From positions 1 through 19,230 of the forward strand of contig CALINZ010000148.1 of the NCBI GenBank assembly GCA_938045085.1: a DNA stretch of 19,230 bases, given 5' to 3'. Below the pieces are notes generated by a model. That model saw only the letters and a list, made by a program, of their open reading frames with translations. It had not been told where the DNA came from and ran no database searches. The position numbers and the translations under genes were made by a program. Origin of the DNA: an uncultured Collinsella sp. (GTDB lineage: Bacteria > Actinomycetota > Coriobacteriia > Coriobacteriales > Coriobacteriaceae). Positions 14,447 to 19,230 of this stretch are shown here, in pieces; positions within the stretch are counted from its first letter, which is position 1; each line of letters opens with the position of its first letter.

Positions 14447-15646
14447 ATGGCCGAGATTGTTCTCAAACATGTTCAGAAGGTGTATCCCAACAACGAGTCA
14501 AAAAAGAAGGGCTTCTTTGGCAAAAAGAAGAAGACCGAGGAGAAGAAGCACAACCTCAAGGTTACCGAGGATGGTGTGCTCGCTGTAGAGGACTTCAACC
14601 TCACCGTTCACGACCAGGAGTTCGTCGTCCTCGTTGGCCCCTCTGGCTGCGGTAAGTCCACGACGATGCGCATGGACGCCGGCCTGGAGGACATTACCTC
14701 GGGCGATGTGCTCATCGACGGCAAGCGTGTCAACGACGCGGCGCCCAAGGACCGCGACATCGCCATGGTGTTCCAGAGCTACGCTCTGTACCCCAATATG
14801 ACGGTGTACGAGAACATGGCATTTACGCTCGAGCTCAAGAAGGTTCCCAAGGACGAGATCGACCGCAAGGTTCGCTCTGCTGCCGAGATTCTGGGCATTA
14901 CCGAGTACCTCGACCGTAAGCCCAAGGCGCTCTCCGGCGGCCAGCGCCAGCGTGTCGCTATCGGCCGCGCCATCGTGCGTGACCCCAAGGTCTTCCTGAT
15001 GGACGAGCCGCTGTCCAACCTGGACGCCAAGCTTCGTAACCAGATGCGTGCCGAGCTCATTAAGCTGCGCCACGAGATCAAGGGCACGTTCATTTATGTT
15101 ACTCACGACCAGACCGAGGCTATGACCCTTGGCGACCGTATCGTGGTCATGAAGGACGGCGTCGTCCAGCAGATCGCCACGCCGCAGGAGGTCTTCAACC
15201 ATCCGGCGAACATCTTCGTCGCCGGCTTCATCGGCGTGCCGCAGATGAACTTCTTCGATGCCCAGCTGGTGCGCTCGGGCAACGGCTTTACCGTCAAGAC
15301 CGAGGATATGAACGTGGCACTCGCCCCCGAGACTTGCGCTCAACTTGCCCTCAACTGGGACGGCGGCGACGTGAAGGAGATTACGGCCGGCGTGCGTCCC
15401 GAGCAGATCCTGCTTGCTGACAAGGGCGAGGAGGGCGCGCTCCAGGGTACCGTCGAGGTGACCGAGCTCATGGGTTCGACCGAGCATGTCCACGTGACCG
15501 CTCCCGACGGCCAGTTTGTTCTGATTATCCCCGTCGTCGACCTCGAGGCCAAGGGCGCGCTCAAGGCTGGCGACACCATCTGGTTCAAGTTCGAGAAGAA
15601 CGCGACCCATCTCTTCGATAAGGTATCTGGCAAGAACCTTATCTAG
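14447..15646 (+). CDS. Sugar ABC transporter ATPase (MsmK/UgpC/MalK type)
   Basis: A 399-residue ATPase that powers the importer. Walker A is GPSGCGKS (residues 64-71), then the Q-loop FQSYALYP, signature LSGGQRQRVA, Walker B VFLMDEPLSNLDA, and the switch His in YVTHDQTEAM. The C-terminal region is the TOBE/OB domain typical of MsmK-type multi-sugar ATPases. Two oddities: a Lys-rich insert of about 28 residues (around 16-43) between the first strands, and Asp77 in MRMDAGLE, a position usually occupied by Ile or Val just after Walker A. The reading frame is otherwise intact. AAAGG (14436-14440) precedes the ATG. MsmK-type proteins often serve several importers, so it may not be exclusive to this operon. 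Confidence 0.93.
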   Translation: MAEIVLKHVQKVYPNNESKKKGFFGKKKKTEEKKHNLKVTEDGVLAVEDFNLTVHDQEFVVLVGPSGCGKSTTMRMDAGLEDITSGDVLIDGKRVNDAAPKDRDIAMVFQSYALYPNMTVYENMAFTLELKKVPKDEIDRKVRSAAEILGITEYLDRKPKALSGGQRQRVAIGRAIVRDPKVFLMDEPLSNLDAKLRNQMRAELIKLRHEIKGTFIYVTHDQTEAMTLGDRIVVMKDGVVQQIATPQEVFNHPANIFVAGFIGVPQMNFFDAQLVRSGNGFTVKTEDMNVALAPETCAQLALNWDGGDVKEITAGVRPEQILLADKGEEGALQGTVEVTELMGSTEHVHVTAPDGQFVLIIPVVDLEAKGALKAGDTIWFKFEKNATHLFDKVSGKNLI

Positions 15647-15714
15647 GCCCGGTGCATCCAGGCCCTCCCTTTGGGCGACTGCGGTATTGCCATCCTTTTG
15701 CCGCGGTCACATAT

Positions 15715-15760
15715 AAGGCTTCCCTCCCGTCCACTGGGCGAGAGGGGAGCCTTTCTTTGT
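15715..15760 (+). terminator. Terminator of the ABC operon
   Basis: A 12-bp stem AAGGCTTCCCTC (15715-15726)/GAGGGGAGCCTT (15742-15753) with one G-T pair and a T-rich tail. It starts 68 nt after the ATPase stop. Confidence 0.75.
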
Positions 15761-15785
15761 GTTGGGGTTGTCTGACCGGTCGTTT

Positions 15786-16003
15786 GTCTCGATCTGTAAC
15801 GGGTAGGGCCGATTTCGGACGTTAGATGTTACAGATCGAGACGGTTCCGCTGAGCTAACCATTTCATCTAAATCTGTAACACCAAAGGTGAATTTCAGCT
15901 GCTAGATGTTACAGATTGAGATAAACCCAAGGGAAGGGGCCAGTATGTCTCAATCTGTAACAGCTGGGACCGTTTTTACCGAGTAGTTGTTACAGATCGA
16001 GAT
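15786..16003. repeat. Array of three 57-nt inverted-repeat units
   Basis: Three units of identical design: a 15-nt arm (consensus RTCTCRATCTGTAAC), a 27-nt loop, then the reverse-complement arm. Unit 1 is 15786-15842 (perfect arms), unit 2 is 15866-15922 (one mismatch), unit 3 is 15947-16003 (two mismatches). Spacers are 23 and 24 nt, so the period is 80-81 nt. The loops differ but keep their length and a partial pattern; loops 1 and 2 end in TAGAT and loop 3 in TAGTT, so all units point the same way. They lie between convergent operons. I do not recognise the family. It is not a CRISPR, since the arms alternate in orientation. Confidence 0.8.
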
Positions 16004-16042
16004 TGTTTGGCCGAGTCGGGTCACAGGGTAACGTGCGGGCAC

Positions 16043-16074
16043 AAAAAACGGAGCCGTGTTGCCACGACTCCGTT
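16043..16074 (-). terminator. Terminator of glgP
   Basis: A 12-bp stem 16047-16058/16063-16074 with one G-T pair and, on the minus strand, a run of six T (16048 to 16043). It starts 30 nt after the glgP stop. Confidence 0.85.
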
Positions 16075-16103
16075 TCTCAAGAGGATGGGTAAGGGAAGCG
16101 AAA

Positions 16104-18371
16104 TTAGTTCAGGTGCCAGATCTCGTCGTTGTACTGGGAGATGGTGCGGTCGGACGAGAAGGTGCCGGCGTTGGCGATATTGATGAGCGTCTTGCGCATC
16201 CAGGCGTCGTGGTCCTCGTAGTCGGCCAACACGCGCTCCTTGGTCTGGATGTACTCCTCAATGTCGAGCAGGGCCATAAACCAGTCCTTGCCCTTAATGT
16301 CATCGTGCAGGCGCTGCAGGCGCTCGGCATTGCCGGTCGCCATAAAGGCCGGGTTGGTGATGAAGTCCACCAGCAGTTTAATGCCGGGCTTGCGGTAGAG
16401 CGCACCGGCGTTGTAGGTGCCGTCGGCGTAGAGCTGCTCGACCTGTTTGGAAGAGGCACCAAAGGTATAGATGTTCTCGTCGCCCACGAGCTCGGCAATC
16501 TCTACGTTGGCACCGTCGAGCGTGCACAGGGTTAGGGCGCCGTTGAGCATGAACTTCATGTTGGAGGTGCCGCTCGCCTCCTTGGAGGCCAGGCTGATCT
16601 GCTCGGAGATGTCAGCGGCGGGGATCACGCGCTCGGCGGCGGTGACGTTGTAGTTCTCGATCATGACAACCTGCAGGTAGGGAGCCACGTCGGGGTCGTT
16701 TGCAATCCACTGCGACAGCGTCAAGATCAGATGGATGATGTCCTGCGCGATAGTGTAGGCAGGCGCCGCCTTGCCGCCAAAGATGATGGTGACGGGGTGC
16801 TTAGGTCTGTTGCCGTTCTTGATGTCGAGGTACTTCCAGATGATGTAGAGCGCGAGCATCTGCTGGCGCTTGTACTCGTGGATACGCTTGACCTGGACGT
16901 CGATGATGGCGTTGGAGGGAATGGTCACGCCCTGCTCGAGCGCCATGAACTGGCGCATGATGGCCTTGGCCTCGACCTTGGTGGCGGCCAGGCGCTCAAG
17001 AACATCCTTGTCGTTAGCGAATTCGGCGAGCTTGCTCAGGTCGCCGGTGCTGCGCCAATCGGTGCCGATTACATCGTCGAGTAGGCTGGCGAGTGCGGGG
17101 TTAGCGCCATGGATCCAGCGGCGGAAGGTGATGCCGTTGGTTTTGTTGGAGAACTTCTCGGGATAGATCTCGTAGAACGGGTGAAGCTCGGTGTCCTCCA
17201 GGATCTTAGTGTGGAGTGCGGCGACGCCATTGATGGAGAAGCCAAAGTGAATGTCCATGTGGGCCATGTGGACGGTGTCGTGCTCGTCGATGATGGCGAC
17301 GCGCGGGTCGTCGTGCTCGGCCTTGGCAACCTCGTCGAGCTTGACGATAATGTCGGCGATGGCAGGGGAGACTTTCTGCAGGCTGGTGAGCGGCCACTTC
17401 TCGAGCGCCTCGGCAAGAATCGTGTGGTTGGTGTAGGCGACCATGGAGCGCACGATGGTAACGGCCTCGTCAAACTCGATGTCGTGCTCGGCGGTGAGCA
17501 GGCGGATGAGCTCGGGAATGACCATAGTGGGGTGCGTGTCGTTGATCTGGACCACGGCGTAGTCGGCCAGATCGTGCAGGTTGCTGCCGCGTTCGACGGC
17601 CTCGTCGATCAGGAGCTGGGCGGCGTTGCTCACCATGAAGTACTCCTGGTAGATGCGAAGCAGGCGGCCCTGCTCATCGGAATCATCCGGATAGAGAAAC
17701 AAGGTGAGGTTCTTGGCGATCTCGGTCTTGTCGAAGTCGATGGAGCTGCCGGGGACCAGGCCGTCGTCGACACTTGCCAGGTCAAACAGACGCAGCCGGT
17801 TCTTGGTGGGCTGGCCGTAACCGGGCACATCGATGTTGACGAGCTTGGAGGTAACGGCAAAATCGCCGAACTCGACGGTGTAGGAGCGGTCATCGTCGAC
17901 CAGGATGTCCTGCTCACCGAGCCACTCGTCGGGGACGGCCTTCTGCTGGTTGTCGACAAAGCGCTGACGGAACAGACCGTAGTGATAGTTGAGGCCCACG
18001 CCATCGCCGGTCAAGCCCAGCGTGGCGATGGAATCCAGGAAGCATGCGGCCAAGCGGCCCAGGCCGCCGTTGCCGAGCGACGGCTCGACCTCGAATTCCT
18101 CGATCTTGTTGAGGTCGTGGCCTGCGGCGGTGAGCTGGTCCTTAACCTCGTCGTAGATGCCGAGGTCGATCATGTTGTTGATGAGCAGCTTGCCGATCAA
18201 AAATTCGGCGGAAATGTAATAGAGCTTTTTCTTGCCGTTGTTGAGCGGGCAGGTGGCGGAGCGCTCCTGCACGAGTTTGACCAGCAGCTTGTAAATGCGA
18301 CGGTCGTCGAGCTGCTCGAGCGAGGTGCCAAAAGACTGCTCGGCGAGTTCCATGAGGTTAATTCGGGGCAT
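16104..18371 (-). CDS. glgP: Glycogen/maltodextrin phosphorylase (GT35)
   Basis: A 755-residue alpha-glucan phosphorylase that releases glucose-1-phosphate from alpha-1,4-glucan ends with phosphate. Motifs include LGNGGLGRLAACFLDS (residues 99-114), an NGITFRRW segment, and the pyridoxal-phosphate site TSNMKFMLNG with Lys606. It ends with DYEDHDAWMRK and SSDRTISQYNDEIW, the usual C-terminus. The ATG at 18371 is chosen over ATG 18398 because GGAG (18378-18381) lies just upstream of it and none precedes the longer form. Length is typical for shorter bacterial phosphorylases. It follows the 4-alpha-glucanotransferase gene on the same strand, and the two act on the same glucans. It is convergent with the ABC operon. 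Confidence 0.96.
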   Translation of the reverse strand: MPRINLMELAEQSFGTSLEQLDDRRIYKLLVKLVQERSATCPLNNGKKKLYYISAEFLIGKLLINNMIDLGIYDEVKDQLTAAGHDLNKIEEFEVEPSLGNGGLGRLAACFLDSIATLGLTGDGVGLNYHYGLFRQRFVDNQQKAVPDEWLGEQDILVDDDRSYTVEFGDFAVTSKLVNIDVPGYGQPTKNRLRLFDLASVDDGLVPGSSIDFDKTEIAKNLTLFLYPDDSDEQGRLLRIYQEYFMVSNAAQLLIDEAVERGSNLHDLADYAVVQINDTHPTMVIPELIRLLTAEHDIEFDEAVTIVRSMVAYTNHTILAEALEKWPLTSLQKVSPAIADIIVKLDEVAKAEHDDPRVAIIDEHDTVHMAHMDIHFGFSINGVAALHTKILEDTELHPFYEIYPEKFSNKTNGITFRRWIHGANPALASLLDDVIGTDWRSTGDLSKLAEFANDKDVLERLAATKVEAKAIMRQFMALEQGVTIPSNAIIDVQVKRIHEYKRQQMLALYIIWKYLDIKNGNRPKHPVTIIFGGKAAPAYTIAQDIIHLILTLSQWIANDPDVAPYLQVVMIENYNVTAAERVIPAADISEQISLASKEASGTSNMKFMLNGALTLCTLDGANVEIAELVGDENIYTFGASSKQVEQLYADGTYNAGALYRKPGIKLLVDFITNPAFMATGNAERLQRLHDDIKGKDWFMALLDIEEYIQTKERVLADYEDHDAWMRKTLINIANAGTFSSDRTISQYNDEIWHLN

Positions 18372-18417
18372 GTTTTCTCCTGTGATGGGTTGTTTCATGT
18401 CTGCAATTCATAAGAAG

Positions 18418-18451
18418 CCCGCGCGAGGGGATTGGGGTGGCCTCGCGCGGG
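18418..18451 (-). terminator. Hairpin between malQ and glgP
   Basis: A perfect 11-bp stem CCCGCGCGAGG/CCTCGCGCGGG (18418-18428/18441-18451) in the 128-nt gap between the two glucan genes. The minus-strand tail is only CTTCTTATG, so it is a weak terminator or an mRNA stabiliser rather than a full stop. Confidence 0.5.
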
Positions 18452-18499
18452 AAAAGCAAGCGCGTCCGCACGGTGGGGAGGGGTCGGGCGCGGTAGCTC

Positions 18500-19230
18500 C
18501 TATTGAGGAAGCTCGATTTCGGCTTCCGACGGGATGCGGAAGTAGGTCTCGGTCCAGTCGGTGAGTTTGTGCTCGAGCTCGCGGGTGATGGCGCCGTCGA
18601 GCATGCGCCAGGTCCAGTTGCCGCCCAGCGTGGCAGGGGTGTTGATGCGCGCCTCGTTGCCCAAGTTGAGCAGGTCCTGCATGGTGTAGATGCACGTGTC
18701 GCTCACGCTGGCGGCGATGGTGCGATTGAGTGCATCTGCCATGGGTTCGCCGGCCTGCTGATGGGTGTACAGGGCTGCCTGCTCGCGCTGACGCGGGGTG
18801 GCCGTTCCCTCAAACCAACCGCGCGCCGTCTCGTTGTCGTGGGTGCCCACATAGGCGACGGTGTTGGCGATGTAGTTATGCGGCAGGTAGTACGAGTTGG
18901 TGCCCTCAAAGGCAAACTGCAGGATCTTCATGCCGGGGAAGCCCGAGTTGTCGCGCATGTCGATGACGCCGGGGGTGAGGAAGCCCAGGTCCTCGGCGAT
19001 GATGGGCAGCGTGCCGAGCTTTTCCTCGAGCGTCTTGAAGAACTTGAGGCCGGGACCCTGCGTCCACGAACCGTAGGACGAATCGGGCGAGGAGAACGGC
19101 ACCTCCCAATAGGCCTCGAAGCCGCGGAAGTGATCCAGGCGGATGACGTCGTACATGTCGAGGGCGGCGCGAATGCGGCCCTCCCACCAGGAGAAGCCGT
19201 CGGACTCCATGGCGTCCCAGTCGTAGATGG
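18500..19230 (-). CDS. malQ: 4-alpha-glucanotransferase (GH77), 3' part, cut by window edge
   Basis: The C-terminal 242 residues of amylomaltase, which transfers alpha-1,4-glucan segments between maltodextrins. Reading enters the window at the edge with IYDWDAMESDGFSWW. The three GH77 catalytic positions are visible: the nucleophile Asp in IRLDHFRGFE, the acid/base Glu in IIAEDLG, and the third Asp in THDNET. An internal ATG at 19210 is not the start, since the homology continues through it. The stop TAG lies at 18500-18502. With glgP downstream it would convert imported or stored maltodextrins to glucose-1-phosphate and longer glucans. Confidence 0.95.
   Translation of the reverse strand, partial: IYDWDAMESDGFSWWEGRIRAALDMYDVIRLDHFRGFEAYWEVPFSSPDSSYGSWTQGPGLKFFKTLEEKLGTLPIIAEDLGFLTPGVIDMRDNSGFPGMKILQFAFEGTNSYYLPHNYIANTVAYVGTHDNETARGWFEGTATPRQREQAALYTHQQAGEPMADALNRTIAASVSDTCIYTMQDLLNLGNEARINTPATLGGNWTWRMLDGAITRELEHKLTDWTETYFRIPSEAEIELPQ

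Noticed and set aside
14498..15610. 370-codon minus-strand frame opposite the ATPase gene
   Set aside because: Antisense shadow; the plus strand has all ABC ATPase motifs.
15786..16003. CRISPR array
   Set aside because: Repeats alternate in orientation, only three units exist, and no cas genes are present.
17109..18413. 434-codon plus-strand frame opposite glgP
   Set aside because: Antisense shadow of a clear GT35 gene.

Overview
The window looks like a chromosomal segment of a high-GC Gram-positive bacterium, most likely a gut Coriobacteriia of the Collinsella type. This rests on the GC-rich, Glu/Ala/Asp-rich proteins, AGGAGG-type ribosome binding sites, a tRNA without encoded CCA, and a mix of PTS and multi-sugar ABC uptake with glycogen metabolism. 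The taxon is inferred, not proven. No phage genes, transposase, CRISPR array or rRNA were seen.

Layout. (1) 1-4900: a CstA-family nutrient transporter (492-2381) behind a roughly 200-nt leader that carries a promoter, a 14-codon Ile/Val-rich leader ORF, alternative hairpins and an intrinsic terminator just before cstA. It is followed by an orphan protein with a winged-helix-like N-terminus, a long low-complexity linker and a JetD/DUF2220-like Toprim C-terminus (2565-4754). The pair is bracketed by two inverted copies of a large structured element (1-112 and 4763-4899) whose helices differ in sequence but keep their pairing, while internal blocks are conserved. (2) 4900-5350: non-coding DNA with tRNA 3'-end fragments and a real tRNA-Gln(UUG) on the minus strand. 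(3) 5388-7457, minus strand: a two-domain peptidoglycan-binding protein and a polyprenyl diphosphate synthase. (4) 7574-10973: a divergent pair, a PTS EIIC-EIIB protein fused to a Cof-type HAD phosphatase (minus) and a TreR-like GntR/UTRA regulator (plus). (5) 11280-15646, plus strand: a four-gene sugar ABC operon (Tat-type lipoprotein binding protein, two permeases, MsmK/UgpC-type ATPase). (6) 15647-16103: a convergent gap with two terminators and an array of three 57-nt inverted-repeat units. (7) 16104-19230, minus strand: glycogen phosphorylase preceded by a 4-alpha-glucanotransferase cut by the window edge.

How the genes fit together. Regions 4-7 form an alpha-glucoside/maltodextrin and glycogen module: the ABC system probably imports oligosaccharides, the PTS protein imports and phosphorylates a smaller sugar, and MalQ plus GlgP rearrange and phosphorolyse alpha-1,4-glucans. 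GTnTAnAC sites, the expected operator of HutC/TreR-type GntR proteins, occur on both sides of the PTS/regulator divergent region and upstream of the ABC operon, suggesting one regulator for both. The most unusual items are the paired structured element, the cstA leader, the inverted-repeat array at 15786-16003, the PTS-HAD fusion and the orphan JetD-like protein.
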